NCBI RefSeq assembly: GCF_944385615.1
Contig: NZ_CALWXV010000018.1
Location: 1 to 44,812 of the forward strand
Reading direction: 5' to 3'
From: an uncultured Flavonifractor sp.
GTDB taxonomy: Bacteria > Bacillota > Clostridia > Oscillospirales > Oscillospiraceae
Length of the DNA stretch: 44,812 nucleotides
Below are positions 7,439 through 17,600 of this stretch, in pieces (position 1 is the first letter of the stretch; the number at the start of each line of letters is the position of its first letter). The translations under genes were made by a program, and so were the position numbers. The notes under the pieces were generated by a model. The model ran no database searches, had not been told where the DNA came from, and saw only the letters and a program-made list of their open reading frames with translations.

Positions 7439-9211
7439 TTACGCCGCTGCCCGCAGGATTCGGCGGCTTCCCCAGCAGGTAGCCAGGAAATAGCCTCCGT
7501 ACACCGCCACCAGCAGCAGAGCAGTCACGGCGCTTGAGGCGGCGGCGTCCACCCGGCCCACCTCCGCGATGACGGCGTTGGCGGCGGTCATGCCTACCAC
7601 GGCGTGGACCAGGGCCAGAGCCAGGGGCAGGAAAAAGGCCAGAAAGACTTGGATATCCACCGACCGGCCCCGCATTTTTTCCGAAACTCCCAGCCGGGAG
7701 AGGACCTGATAGCGCCCGGCGCTGTCGGCGGCCTGGCTGAGCTGCTGAAGGGCCAGCACTGCCGCCGAAGCCACCAGAAACACCACCCCCAGATAGAGGC
7801 CGATGAATAGCACCAGCACTTTCGTACCCATCAGGTCCATCCAGATGGACTGCTTGGTGGTGTACTGATAGCCGCCGGTATCGGGAATGTAGCCCGCCGC
7901 CTGGAGAAACAGCTGCTCTGCCTCATTGGGATCTCCGGCATAGTCGGCCAAAAAGTACCACCGGAGCGCGGTCAGCCCCGCCCCCTCTCCGTCTACGATC
8001 CGGGCGCCCCAGCTCTCCAGAAAGGCGTCGGCCGGCTCCTGCCCCCAGGCGGACACGTAGGCATCGTAATCCTGCTGGAGCAGACAGGGTTCTCCCGCCT
8101 CGTTCTGGTACAGGGGAAAGGTGGTCCAGCTGCTGCACTGCTGTTCCGGGTCAAAGCCGCCTGCCTCCAGTGCGGCGGCCAAATCCAGGGTGTCTCCCTC
8201 TTCCTCCGGCCAGGCAACAAGCTCCACATCCTGGAAGATGGTCTGATCTGCCATCTGGCTCACGGTGTTATTCAGGCCCACCGAGGTGGCGGTGATGCCG
8301 ATGGCCAGCAGCAGCATCAGGCAGATCACCGTCATAGACCGATAGGTGGTGTTGATGCTGGCGTTGAACTGCCGCAGAATAAACATGTTCAGATTTTTAT
8401 AGTAGAGCTTTTTATTGCTCTGGCACAGCCGCAGCAGAAAACCGGACAGGGCCCGGAAAAACAGCAGGGTCCCCAGGCTGCCCAGGCCGATCATCACCCA
8501 AAACAGGCCGTCCACCCGCAGCAGCCCCCGGGTGAGGAGCATGGCATAGGCCACCACCAGCAGGGCGCACCCCACCAGAAAGAGGACCACCGACATCCCC
8601 AGGCTGCGGACCTTCAGCTCCTGATTGACCCGCCGGGCCCGCAGCAGGTCAATGAGCTTCCGCCGGGAGACGGTAAAGGCGTGATAGAGCATCACCAGCA
8701 GGAAGATCCCCACAAAGGCCAGGATGGTACGGAGCAAGGCGGGCAGAGATACGCTGAATTGAAACTCTGTCTGGGGAACGGCAAACAGCCCAGCGGTAAA
8801 GACCGACAACGCCTGGGACAGCACCACGCCCAGGGCCAGTCCCACCGCCAGGGCCACCAGGGCGGTAACCGCCGTCTCGGCCAGCAGCAGCCGGGCCACC
8901 TGCCACCGCTCCATACCCAGCATCAGATAGGTGCCCATCTCTCTGGACCGGCGGCGGACCAGAAAGCCGGAGGCATAGAGAATCAAAAAGGCCAGCACGA
9001 ACCACACAAAGACAGACAGCACCCCGATGAGCTGCTGAATGGCCCCCACCAGCTCCTGCCGCTGATGGGATGACAGATAGCGGATGACCGTCTGGGTCTC
9101 CAGGGCGTTGAACACATAAAACAGGCACACGCCGAAGGCCACAGTGAGGAAATACACCCCATAGTCCCGGAAGCTGCGCCCCACATTTTTGACCGCCAGC
9201 TTAGAGAACAT
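7439..9211 (-). CDS. BceB-type FtsX-family ABC transporter permease
   Basis: Membrane subunit (590 aa) of a peptide-antibiotic resistance/sensing type ABC transporter. The N-terminus [20 protein letters not shown] is the typical BceB/YtrF-like start. Three or four N-terminal helices precede a cytoplasmic ladder containing SRREMG-like RRRSREMGTYLMLGMERWQV, characteristic of FtsX permeases. A large extracellular domain (about 320-450) follows, and C-terminal helices close the protein. The ATG at 9211 is used because GGGAGG lies upstream at about 12 nt, whereas the earlier GTG at 9223 would overlap that ribosome site. The gene overlaps the end of its ATPase by 11 bp. Unlike classic bce loci, no histidine kinase or regulator is adjacent. 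Confidence 0.88.
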   Translation of the reverse strand: MFSKLAVKNVGRSFRDYGVYFLTVAFGVCLFYVFNALETQTVIRYLSSHQRQELVGAIQQLIGVLSVFVWFVLAFLILYASGFLVRRRSREMGTYLMLGMERWQVARLLLAETAVTALVALAVGLALGVVLSQALSVFTAGLFAVPQTEFQFSVSLPALLRTILAFVGIFLLVMLYHAFTVSRRKLIDLLRARRVNQELKVRSLGMSVVLFLVGCALLVVAYAMLLTRGLLRVDGLFWVMIGLGSLGTLLFFRALSGFLLRLCQSNKKLYYKNLNMFILRQFNASINTTYRSMTVICLMLLLAIGITATSVGLNNTVSQMADQTIFQDVELVAWPEEEGDTLDLAAALEAGGFDPEQQCSSWTTFPLYQNEAGEPCLLQQDYDAYVSAWGQEPADAFLESWGARIVDGEGAGLTALRWYFLADYAGDPNEAEQLFLQAAGYIPDTGGYQYTTKQSIWMDLMGTKVLVLFIGLYLGVVFLVASAAVLALQQLSQAADSAGRYQVLSRLGVSEKMRGRSVDIQVFLAFFLPLALALVHAVVGMTAANAVIAEVGRVDAAASSAVTALLLVAVYGGYFLATCWGSRRILRAAA

Positions 9212-9965
9212 CGCTCTGGTCACCTCCCAGCTGGGTCACCACGCCGATGATCTGCCGGAAAAAGTCCTTGCGGTCCTGGTTCCCCCGTTCCACCTGGGCA
9301 AAAAGGGACCCATCCTGCAGGAACAGAATCCGGTGGCAATAGCTGGCGGTAAAGGCGTCGTGGGTCACCATGAGAATGGTGGCCTGCCGGAGCTGATTCA
9401 TCAGCTCAAACCGTTCCAGCAGCAGCCGGGCGGATTTGGAATCCAAAGCGCCGGTGGGCTCGTCAGCCAGCACCAGGGCAGGCTCGGTAACGATGGCCCG
9501 GGCCGCCGCCGTCCGCTGCTGCTGGCCGCCTGACATCTGGTAGGGGTATTTGTTCAGACAGTCGGTGATCTCCAACAGCTGGGCGGTCTCCCGCACCAGG
9601 GCGTCCACCTTTTGGGCCGGGGTCTTGCGGATGGTCAGGGCCAGAGCGATATTTTCATAGGCAGTGAGGGTGTCCAGCAGGTTGCAGTCCTGGAACACAA
9701 AGCCCAGCCGTTCCCGCCGGAACCGGGAGAGTCCCTTCTGCTTCAGGGTGGTAATGTCCCTGCCCTCCACCCAGATATGCCCCGCCGTAGGGGTATCAAT
9801 GGTGGAAATGCAGTTGAGCAGCGTGGTTTTTCCGCTGCCCGACGGGCCCATAATGCCTACAAATTCCCCCTTTTCCACCGAAAAATCCACATGGTCCACC
9901 GCATGGGTGACCGTGCCTTTGCCATAGTCCCGGCAAAGGCCCTCTACTTTCAGGATCTGCTCCAT
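9201..9965 (-). CDS. BceA-type ABC transporter ATP-binding protein
   Basis: Cytoplasmic ATPase partner of the downstream permease, 254 aa, MacB/BceA subfamily. All ABC motifs are present: Walker [12 protein letters not shown] (about 40-50), Q-loop [16 protein letters not shown], signature [17 protein letters not shown], Walker [17 protein letters not shown] and the switch histidine in LMVTHD. The second LSGGQ position reads MSGGQ, which is common in this subfamily. The ATG has GGAGG at 7-nt spacing. A role in export of, or resistance to, cell-wall-active peptides is inferred from the family, not from the local sequence. Confidence 0.92.
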   Translation of the reverse strand: MEQILKVEGLCRDYGKGTVTHAVDHVDFSVEKGEFVGIMGPSGSGKTTLLNCISTIDTPTAGHIWVEGRDITTLKQKGLSRFRRERLGFVFQDCNLLDTLTAYENIALALTIRKTPAQKVDALVRETAQLLEITDCLNKYPYQMSGGQQQRTAAARAIVTEPALVLADEPTGALDSKSARLLLERFELMNQLRQATILMVTHDAFTASYCHRILFLQDGSLFAQVERGNQDRKDFFRQIIGVVTQLGGDQSDVL

Positions 9966-10052
9966 CTGTATGCCTCCTTCTCAGATTGTATATAGCATAC
10001 CAGATCCATCTTAAAAATTTCTAAATACCCTCTTACCCTTTTGTGAAACTGG

Positions 10053-10099
10053 AAAGCCGCCGTGGAAAACCGACTTGATTCGGCTCCCACGGCGGCTTT
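10053..10099 (-). terminator. Probable terminator of psuKG
   Basis: A long hairpin with a 13-bp outer stem (10053-10065 with 10087-10099) and an inner CCGA/TCGG stem, about 30 bp after the psuG stop. The T-run behind it is weak (CTTTCC), so termination is likely but imperfect. Confidence 0.6.
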
Positions 10100-10129
10100 G
10101 CATTTGGTTTGATCTTCAGGTTTGCCCGC

Positions 10130-11053
10130 TCAGCCCAGCTGACACAGGGCGGCGGCCGTCTTGGCGGCCAGACGGGCGTTGTTGAACACCAGCTGGATAT
10201 TGGAGTCCAGGCTGTCCCCGCCGGTGAGCTCCTTTACCTTGGCCAGCAGGAAGGGGGTGGTGGCCTTCCCGTGGATGCCCTGGGCATTGGCCTGGGCAAT
10301 GGCCTCGTCGATGGCCTTGTTGATAATGTCATGGTCCATGGCAAACTCCTCGGGGATGGGGTTGGTCACCAGCATACCACCCTTGAGGCCCAACGTCTGG
10401 GAGACGTGGAAGGCGGCGGCCAGCTCCTCCGGGGTGTCCATGCGGTAGTCCACCTCAAAGCCGCTCTTCCGGGTATAGAAGGCGGGCAGCTCCTTGGTGC
10501 CGTAGCCGATGACGGGCACGCCGTGGGTCTCCAAATACTCCAGGGTCAAGCCCAGGTCCAGGATGGACTTGGCGCCAGCGCACACCACCATGACGGGGGT
10601 GGAGGCCAGCTCCTCCAGATCGGCGGAGATGTCCATGGTGGTCTCGGCCCCACGGTGGACGCCGCCAATGCCGCCGGTGGCGAAAATCTGGATGCCCGCC
10701 ATGTGGGCGATCATCATAGTGGTGGTAACGGTGGTGGCGCCGTCAGCCTTTTGAGCCACCAGCACCGCCAGGTCCCGACGGCTGGCCTTGGTCACCGCCT
10801 GGCCCTGCTTGCCCAGATACTCGATCTCCTCCACGGTCAGTCCGGCCTTCAGCCGTCCACCCAGAATGGCGATGGTGGCGGGCACCGCGTCGTTCTCCCG
10901 GATGATCTGCTCCACCTTCAGGGCGGTCTCCACGTTCTGAGGATAGGGCATACCGTGGGAAATGATGGTGGATTCCAGGGCCACCACCGGGCGGCCCTCC
11001 GCCACAGCCTGGGCCACTTCAGGGGCTACGTCCAGATACTTGTTGAGATTCAT
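10130..11053 (-). CDS. psuG: Pseudouridine-5'-phosphate glycosidase
   Basis: Cleaves the C-glycosidic bond of pseudouridine 5'-phosphate to uracil and ribose 5-phosphate, the second step of pseudouridine breakdown. The 307-aa length matches the family. Recognised blocks are VVALESTIISHGMPYPQN (Glu27), QAVTKASRRDL (Lys89) and FATGGIGGVHRGAETTMDIS (Asp141). The spacing of Glu, Lys and Asp agrees with the known catalytic Glu/Lys and metal-binding Asp of E. coli PsuG (YeiN). A conserved C-terminal block reads HGKATTPFLLAKVKELTGG. The ATG at 11053 has GGAGGG at 7-nt spacing; the upstream in-frame start overlaps that site. It follows psuK by 39 bp on the same strand, forming a two-gene catabolic operon. 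Confidence 0.95.
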   Translation of the reverse strand: MNLNKYLDVAPEVAQAVAEGRPVVALESTIISHGMPYPQNVETALKVEQIIRENDAVPATIAILGGRLKAGLTVEEIEYLGKQGQAVTKASRRDLAVLVAQKADGATTVTTTMMIAHMAGIQIFATGGIGGVHRGAETTMDISADLEELASTPVMVVCAGAKSILDLGLTLEYLETHGVPVIGYGTKELPAFYTRKSGFEVDYRMDTPEELAAAFHVSQTLGLKGGMLVTNPIPEEFAMDHDIINKAIDEAIAQANAQGIHGKATTPFLLAKVKELTGGDSLDSNIQLVFNNARLAAKTAAALCQLG

Positions 11054-11092
11054 GTTGCTTCCCTCCAAATTGATTGTAATCGGTATCCTGTA

Positions 11093-12172
11093 TTACGCTT
11101 CCATTCGTTTTTTGAGCAGTTGGGCGCTCATGGACGGATTGATGGTCTCGCCGCTCTCCATGGCGATGGCACCCGCCGCCATGGCGGCCCTGGCGGTGCC
11201 CTCCAGGTCGGTACCTTCCAGATAGGCCCAGGCAATGGCCGCCATACCCGCGTCCCCGCAGCCGGTGGTGTTGACCATCCGGCCGGGACAGCAGGGCACG
11301 TGGAGCCGCTGATGGTGGTCAGCAGCCAGCATTCCATCTCCCCCCAGGCTGATAAACACCCGCCGCAGGCCGGTTTCCAGCAGGGCGTCGGCCGCCGCAT
11401 GCAGGCTGGCCTCGTCGGTGATGGTGATGCCGGAGAGCAGCTGGGCCTCCAGACGGTTGGGCTTGAGGGTATGGAGCTTGCCCAACACCGGCCGCAGCTT
11501 TTCCGCTTTGGCAGTAGACACCGGGTCGGCAAAGATGGGCAGCCGGATATTGTCGGCCAGCCAGGCAATGGACTGGGCCGGAATGTTGGTATCTACCACC
11601 AGCAGCTGGGCATTTTGCAGCAGCCGGGACCGCCCTGTCAGAAAAGCGGGGGTTATATGGTCATAAATCTCCATATCGCTGACGGCTAAAGCCATATCCC
11701 CCTTGTGGTCCGCGATAAACAAATAGGTGGAGGTAGCACCTCCCGGCACTGTCAGACACTGGCTGATGTCAATACCCAGCTCTCCGCAGCTGGCGGCGAT
11801 GCGCTGGGCGTTGAGATCGTCTCCAAAGGCGGTGAGCAGCCGCACATCTACCCCCAGCAGAGCCATATTGTGGGCAATATTCCGGCCCACGCCCCCCAGG
11901 CTGGTACGCACCTGTCCCGGGTTGGAGTCCTCCGGCACCAGCTCGCCCAGAGACCGCCCGCCAATATCCAGGTTGACCCCGCCCACCACCACTGCATAAG
12001 GGGCGGTGCGGACAATATAGCCCTTGCCGGCAATGTGTCCCTGCTTCATCAGGTTGGAGATGTGGACCGCAACCGACGACCGGGTGATACCGGCCTTGTC
12101 GGCCAGCTCCTGCTGGGAGATCATGGGATTTTCCTCGATCCATTTGAGGATCTGCCGTTCCCGCTGGGTCAT
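11093..12172 (-). CDS. psuK: Pseudouridine kinase with N-terminal HTH (PfkB family)
   Basis: Phosphorylates pseudouridine at the 5' position, supplying the substrate of PsuG. Residues 1-60 form a winged-helix/MarR-like HTH (MTQRERQILKWIEENPMIS...ITRSSVAVHISNLMKQG). Residues about 65-359 form a PfkB ribokinase fold with VVVGGVNLDIGGRS at its start, SLGGVGRNIAHNMALLG, and the C-terminal PfkB signature NTTGCGDAGMAAIAWAY containing the catalytic Asp. HTH-PfkB fusions are known for pseudouridine and nucleoside kinases and suggest that the enzyme also regulates its own operon. The ATG at 12172 has a near-perfect GGAGGT at 5-nt spacing. A strong promoter and an inverted repeat lie upstream. No dedicated pseudouridine transporter is seen nearby. 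Confidence 0.88.
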   Translation of the reverse strand: MTQRERQILKWIEENPMISQQELADKAGITRSSVAVHISNLMKQGHIAGKGYIVRTAPYAVVVGGVNLDIGGRSLGELVPEDSNPGQVRTSLGGVGRNIAHNMALLGVDVRLLTAFGDDLNAQRIAASCGELGIDISQCLTVPGGATSTYLFIADHKGDMALAVSDMEIYDHITPAFLTGRSRLLQNAQLLVVDTNIPAQSIAWLADNIRLPIFADPVSTAKAEKLRPVLGKLHTLKPNRLEAQLLSGITITDEASLHAAADALLETGLRRVFISLGGDGMLAADHHQRLHVPCCPGRMVNTTGCGDAGMAAIAWAYLEGTDLEGTARAAMAAGAIAMESGETINPSMSAQLLKKRMEA

Positions 12173-12183
12173 GGGGCACCTCC

Positions 12184-12216
12184 TAAGCATTTATCTATAT
12201 ACTAATCTTATGCTTA
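12184..12216. promoter_or_regulatory. Candidate operator of psuKG
   Basis: Inverted repeat TAAGCAT (12184-12190) ... ATGCTTA (12210-12216), arms 7 bp and 19 bp apart, overlapping the -10 region and running to the ribosome site. This is a plausible binding site for the HTH of PsuK (inference). Confidence 0.4.
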
Positions 12217-12233
12217 TATTCTCCTCTTGTCAA
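12205..12233 (-). promoter_or_regulatory. Promoter of psuKG
   Basis: Perfect TTGACA (12228-12233) and TAAGAT (12205-12210) with a 17-bp spacer on the minus strand, 33 bp upstream of the psuK start. Confidence 0.75.
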
Positions 12234-12250
12234 GAGACAATCAAAAGGGG

Positions 12251-13393
12251 TTACCCCGCCTGGATCTGGGCAGCCACAGTGTTAAGCACTTCCTGGTGAG
12301 TCTGGTCAAAAATGTGGGTGTACACCCGCCCGGTAATGGACACATCCTTGTGGCCCAGAGCTTTTCCAATATCCACCAAAGGTACTCTGGCGCTGTTGGC
12401 CACGCTGGCAAAGGTGTGGCGCAGGCCGTGGACGGTGATCGGGGGCAGATCATGCTCCTCCACAAACGCCCGGAAGGCCACAGTCACCATGTTGGGATGC
12501 CTGGGGGCGCCTTTGTTGTCGGTGAGGACATAACCGCTGTCCACATAGTCGGGGCACTCAGCGGCTTGCTTCAGCTGTTTGGCCCGGGTAGCCCGGAGCA
12601 GCTGGATCAAATCATCCAGCCCTGCGATACCCAGGGTGCGAATGGAATTCTGAGTCTTGGGCTCCTTTTCCACCACTCGCTCCCCAGCGGTGGTGCGGGT
12701 CACGCGGATGCGGATGACCCAGTGCTCAAAATCCACATCTTTCCAGCGTAGGCCGCAGATTTCCCCCCGGCGCAGGCCCAGATAGGCGCCCAGCTTGACC
12801 ACCGGCTCCAGCCAACAGCCCTCCACCGCCCGAAACAGGTCCCGCAACTGCTCCGGGGTGTAGAAAAACTGCTTGGTTGGGTGCTCCTTGGGCGGCTCCA
12901 CCCGGGCGACGGGATTTTCCTGCAAAATATGCTGCCGGTAAGCCATCTGAAGGGCGGTGTGGAGCAGAATATGGTGCTTATGGATGCTGTTGGGGTCCAA
13001 TTTTCCCTCCCGCAGCTTGTGGGCGTAATATTTTTGAATATGCCAGGCCTCCAGCTGCTGAACCCGGAGATCCCCCAGGATGGGGTTGATGTGGTTTTTG
13101 ATGATCCCCCGATAGCAGTAATAGGTGGTATAGGCTCGATTGGGTGCCACAATCTCCTCCAACCAGTAGTTCAGCCACTCTTCTACGGTCAGCAGCCGGC
13201 AGTCCCGGGGCAGTTCGGTGCTGTTGCCCCTCTGAAACCGCTCCAGGGCGGCCTCTGCCGACTCCTGATCTACAAAGGTGCGCACCCGTCTGTCCCGGCG
13301 GCCCCTGGAATTTGTGCCGTAATTAAACACCGCATAATATAAATTTTTCTGATCGTCATAAGCTAAATTTTTTTTGATTGTCTTTCGTGCCAT
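12251..13393 (-). CDS. Tyrosine recombinase / phage-type integrase
   Basis: Site-specific recombinase of 380 aa, full length for Tn916/phage-type integrases. An N-terminal arm-binding-like region (1-60; YYAVFNYGTNSRGRRDRRVR) is followed by a SAM-like core-binding domain (about 68-165) and the catalytic domain. The catalytic residues are all present: Arg208 in AYLGLRRGEICGL, His322 and Arg325 in HGLRHTFASV, His348 in LGHKDV and nucleophile Tyr358 in GRVYTHIF. The ATG has GGAGGG at 6-nt spacing. No excisionase, relaxase or phage structural genes lie next to it. It is divergently placed 238 bp from the left S-layer gene, with a 20-bp palindrome between them. It may be an orphan integrase or part of a rearranged element. 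Confidence 0.93.
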   Translation of the reverse strand: MARKTIKKNLAYDDQKNLYYAVFNYGTNSRGRRDRRVRTFVDQESAEAALERFQRGNSTELPRDCRLLTVEEWLNYWLEEIVAPNRAYTTYYCYRGIIKNHINPILGDLRVQQLEAWHIQKYYAHKLREGKLDPNSIHKHHILLHTALQMAYRQHILQENPVARVEPPKEHPTKQFFYTPEQLRDLFRAVEGCWLEPVVKLGAYLGLRRGEICGLRWKDVDFEHWVIRIRVTRTTAGERVVEKEPKTQNSIRTLGIAGLDDLIQLLRATRAKQLKQAAECPDYVDSGYVLTDNKGAPRHPNMVTVAFRAFVEEHDLPPITVHGLRHTFASVANSARVPLVDIGKALGHKDVSITGRVYTHIFDQTHQEVLNTVAAQIQAG

Positions 13394-13441
13394 GGTTAGC
13401 CCTCCCCTTGTCGTAATTGGTCGAATTTGAACTTACTGCCT

Positions 13442-13470
13442 ATTCTGTCAGGGTTTTTCTCTACCGTCAA
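13442..13470 (-). promoter_or_regulatory. Promoter of the integrase gene
   Basis: TTGACG (13465-13470) and CAGAAT (13442-13447), 17-bp spacer, on the minus strand about 49 bp upstream of the integrase start. Confidence 0.5.
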
Positions 13471-13501
13471 TGCCCCCCTCCCCCCACTTTTCCTTGAAAA
13501 A

Positions 13502-13530
13502 TGGCTACCTGCTGGCTACCGGTAGCCAGC
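13502..13530. repeat. 20-bp perfect palindrome with three TGGCTACC octamers
   Basis: GCTGGCTACCGGTAGCCAGC (13511-13530) is a perfect palindrome. Together with the preceding bases it contains TGGCTACC at 13502-13509 and 13513-13520 (11-bp period, one helical turn) and an inverted copy at 13521-13528. It sits between the integrase promoter and the left S-layer leader. It may be a recombinase or regulator binding site; no second copy was noticed by eye in the other intergenic regions. Confidence 0.6.
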
Positions 13531-13602
13531 TCCATCCCGGTAATCCCTTGCTGTACAACAGGTTTTCATTTTTCTAAGAGTATGTTCCCTCATCTAGACC
13601 AG

Positions 13603-14656
13603 GGTCGAAAAAAAATAAGGAGGAATTCCCAATGAGAAACCTCAAGCGGACTCTCAGTCTGGTTCTGGCCGCTCTCATGCTGATGGGCATGATGGTAGTC
13701 GGCGCCGGTGCTGCGGGTGTTGACGACTTCTCCGATAAGGATGAGATCGTCAACAAGGACGCCGTTTCCATGCTCACCATTCTGGGCGTGATCAACGGCA
13801 AGGAAGATGGGTCTTATTATGCCCCCAAGGATAATGTGACCCGTGCCGAGATGGCTAAGATGATTGCCACCATCCTGAACCAGGGTGCTGATGTCAATGA
13901 TCTGTACGCCAACCTCGAGACTGGCCTGACTGACATCGACAACAGCTGGGCCAAGGGCTACATCAACTACTGCTACAGCCTGGGCATCATCGCCGGCCGT
14001 GGCAACGGCACCTTCGACCCCACTGCCCCTGTTACCGGCAATGAGGCCGCCAAGATGCTGCTGGTGGCTATCGGCTACGACCCCGAGGTTGAGGGTCTGA
14101 CCGGTGCTTCCTGGGCCATCAAGACCACCTCTCTGGCTTCTACCCTGGGTATCTTTGATGACCTGACTGCTCCCACCGCTGAGAACCTGAACCGTGACAA
14201 CGCTGCTCTGCTCATCTACAACGCTCTGGACGTTGAGATGATCCAGAAGTACGAGGACGGCTATGCCATGATCTTCGAGGATCACCGCACCCTGCTGTCC
14301 AACAAGTACGGCGTGTACAAGGTCGAGGGTATTGTGACCGCCAACGAGTGGGCTGAGCTGAATCAGACCAACTCCGAGGCCACTGCCAAGACTGGCAAGA
14401 CCACCCTGGATCATGTCAAGGTGTACGCTTCCACCACCTCCAACACCACTGTTGCTGAGTACGTGGAGGAGAAGGAGCCTGTGACCTTCAACGTGTCCAC
14501 CGACGTGAGCATGCTGGGTAAGGCTGTCACCATGTACATCAAGAAGACCACCGTTCTGGCCAACTCCACCGTGCTGGGCGTGACCGTGGACGACAAGGTC
14601 AACGTGATCGAGGGCACTGTGGCCAACAGCAGCAAGGTGACCGACCTGCTGAAGGG
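13603..14656. repeat. Left arm of ~1.05 kb inverted repeat (S-layer 5' ends)
   Basis: Reverse-complement match to 32098-33151. It covers the end of the 5' leader, the AAGGAGG ribosome site, the signal peptide, the three SLH motifs and following sequence up to about codon 341. I saw one mismatch in the leader A-run and none in the coding part that I compared; the next difference is at 14657. The bodies diverge after this point, though conserved blocks recur. Confidence 0.9.
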
Positions 14657-17600
14657 CACCGGCCTGTCCGTGACCGACGACACCGAGTACTATGTGAACT
14701 ACGGCTATGAGACTGCTTCCAAGGCCGCTGAGCTCATCAGCGACTACGATTGGACCAAGACTGCCAGCAAGTTCAACATGAACGGTGTTGACGTGAAGCT
14801 GATCGACAACAACAACGACGGCGACGTGGAGTACGTGCTGTACATCCGCGAGACCCTGTCCAACGTTGTCCGCACCAACACCAAGGACGAGACCGTCACC
14901 ATCAACGTGCCTGTTGTGGATGCCAACGGCATTCTGACCACCACTACCAGCAAGGCCAGCACCACCACTCAGGTTCTGGACAACGCCGACGTGGTGACCA
15001 GCATGGAGCTGGCTGCTGACGACCTGATCCTGTATGTCCAGTACGGCGGCCGTACTTACATCACCGAGCCCACCATCGTGACCGGCACCATGACCCGTGT
15101 GGATCGCGACCAGGCTGAGGAGCTGTACATCACCGTGGACGACGGCGAGACCTACAAGATGTCCTACATCCGTGAGGTCGAGTCTCAGGTGGACGCTGAC
15201 ATCACCCGCTTCTACATCGAGAACGCCGGCCAGAGCACTGGCGCCAAGTTCGACACCAAGTACGACTTCATCCTGGACTCCAACGGCTACATCGTGGCCT
15301 TCCGTCCTGCTGAGGATGTGGTTGCCAACTACGGCCTGGTGATCGGTTCCGCTTGGACTCAGAACGCTCTTACCAAGGCTGGCGAGGTCAAGATCCTGCG
15401 TGCTGATAACGTGGAGCAGACCTACACCATCGACTGGAAGGCTTCTGACGACTGCTTCACCAATGGCGAGACTGGCCTGGAGAACTATCTGGGCACCCGC
15501 GACGTAAACAATAACATTGGCGGTACTACCACTGGCAACAACCTGAACAATGCTGCCGGTACCGTGATTGAGTACTCTCTGACCGAGGACAACATCCTGA
15601 CCATTGAGAACGTCCTCAACCTGAACGGCCTGACCGCTGGTAAGCTGACTGTGGCCAGCAACGGCGATCAGAGCAAGATCACCATCGACGACAACAGCAA
15701 GGCTGTTGCCAAGATCGACTCCTCCAACCCCAATTTCCCCGCCAACCTGCAGTACAATCTGAACAGCAAGTATGAGAACGGCAACGGCTACCTGAACGTG
15801 AATGTGAAGGGCACCGCTGTCCAGGAGACCTTCGCCATTGACAAGAACACCATCGCTTTCTACTATGACGTGAAGGACGACGGTACCGTGAAGTATGGCG
15901 TGGCCACTGGCTGGGAGAACATGGGCGATGTGGCTGCCAATGTGGATGCTCAGGTCTATCCTGTCATCACCAAGAGCGGCGGCCAGTATGTTGCTTCCTC
16001 TCTGGCTGACGTGGTTCTGTTCAACGCTGAGCTGACCACCAACACCGCCAACTACATGCTGGTTCTGAACGCCAACGCTGTTGACTCCAAGAACCTGGAG
16101 CTGAACGTTGTCTTTGAAGACGGCACCACCGCTGCTATCACTGTTTCTAAGTCTGACTATGGCACTGCCTTCGGTACCAACGCCTCCTTCATGAAGGCTT
16201 ACAAGTACGGTGTGGACGGCAACGGCAAGTACACCATCGACACCACCAGCGCTATTGCCGCTAAGCCCGCCGCCCTGCTGCAGAACGGCACTGTGGATGT
16301 GAACGGCACCTACCTGACCATCCTGGGCAACACCAACATCTGGGATGTCACCGATGTTGACAGCGCCAATGATGAGGTCACCACCGGCAGCTTCGACTAT
16401 GTCAACAAGAAGTGGGCCGTGGTTGTTGACACCAACAGCGGTAAGACCATGAAGACCGCTTGGGTGTGGGATATGGACAGCGACAACATCTATGGCACCA
16501 GCTGCACCTTCGACTGGAACCTGACCAACTATGAGACTGTTTGGGCTACCGGTACCATCTATGACTACATGCAGCTGGCTCAGGCTCTGAACAGCGGCAA
16601 GAACGTCCGTGTGGTTGGCAACCTGACCCTGACCTACCCCCTGAACATCCCCGCTGGTATCACCGTTCAGGTGGAGGGCAACCTGACCACTACTGCTACT
16701 AACAACGTGACTGGCCAGGGCAACCTGCGCGTCTACGGCACCTACTACGCCAACTCCAACATCGTGGTTCCCACCCAGGTTCTGGCTCTGGAGACCGCTG
16801 ATAACATCTCCATCAAGGCTGATACCCATGTGTACAATAGCGCCACTCTGGGTGCTACTGTTACCAACACTGCCACCAACACCATTGACACCGGCGTCCA
16901 CTTCTGCTCTCGCAACGGCACTGTTGACGCTTGGAACTACCTGGTAATCAACGGCCACTATGAGTCCAACGATACCATTCTCAACGTTGGCGGCGAGATC
17001 AACAGCACCAATACTATGATCGTCTTTGGTAACCTGACCATCAAGAGCGGTACCCTGACTGTGGGTAAGACTGCTGCCGGTAACCTGGTTATGGCTGGCA
17101 ACGGTACCATCTCCGGTAACGGTACTCTGCAGGTTGGTACTGCTGGCACTGTGGACGGCAACGTGACCCTGACCACCGGTTCCGCTGTGAACATGGCTGG
17201 CAGCGTGATCGTGGATGCCAAGGGCACCATTTCCCAGAACTATGTTTCCGGCAAGACCCTGACCGCTGGTTCTGTCACCATCAATGGCGGTACTGTGAAC
17301 GTGCCCGGCAGCATTGTTGCCAGCACTGGCAGCGTGGTCATCGGCGCTAACTCCCATGTGACCGTGACCGGCACCATCAGCGCCCCCAACGGCGTTGTCT
17401 CCATCTCTGACGGCGCTACCGTTGAGACTGGCTCTGAGAGCGGCAAGCCCGGCACCGGCCTGGCTCTGGGCAGCCTGACCGTGAAGGGCCAGAGCATTGC
17501 TGTCAGCGGCTCCGACCTCTATGTCAACCTGAGCTATGCTGCTGCCAACAACACCAACAGCGTTGCCTTCGCTTACTCCCTGGCCAATGACACCACCAAT

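Noticed and set aside
10109-11689. 526-codon plus-strand frame
   Set aside because: Antisense to psuG and psuK; Gly/His/Leu-rich, without family features.
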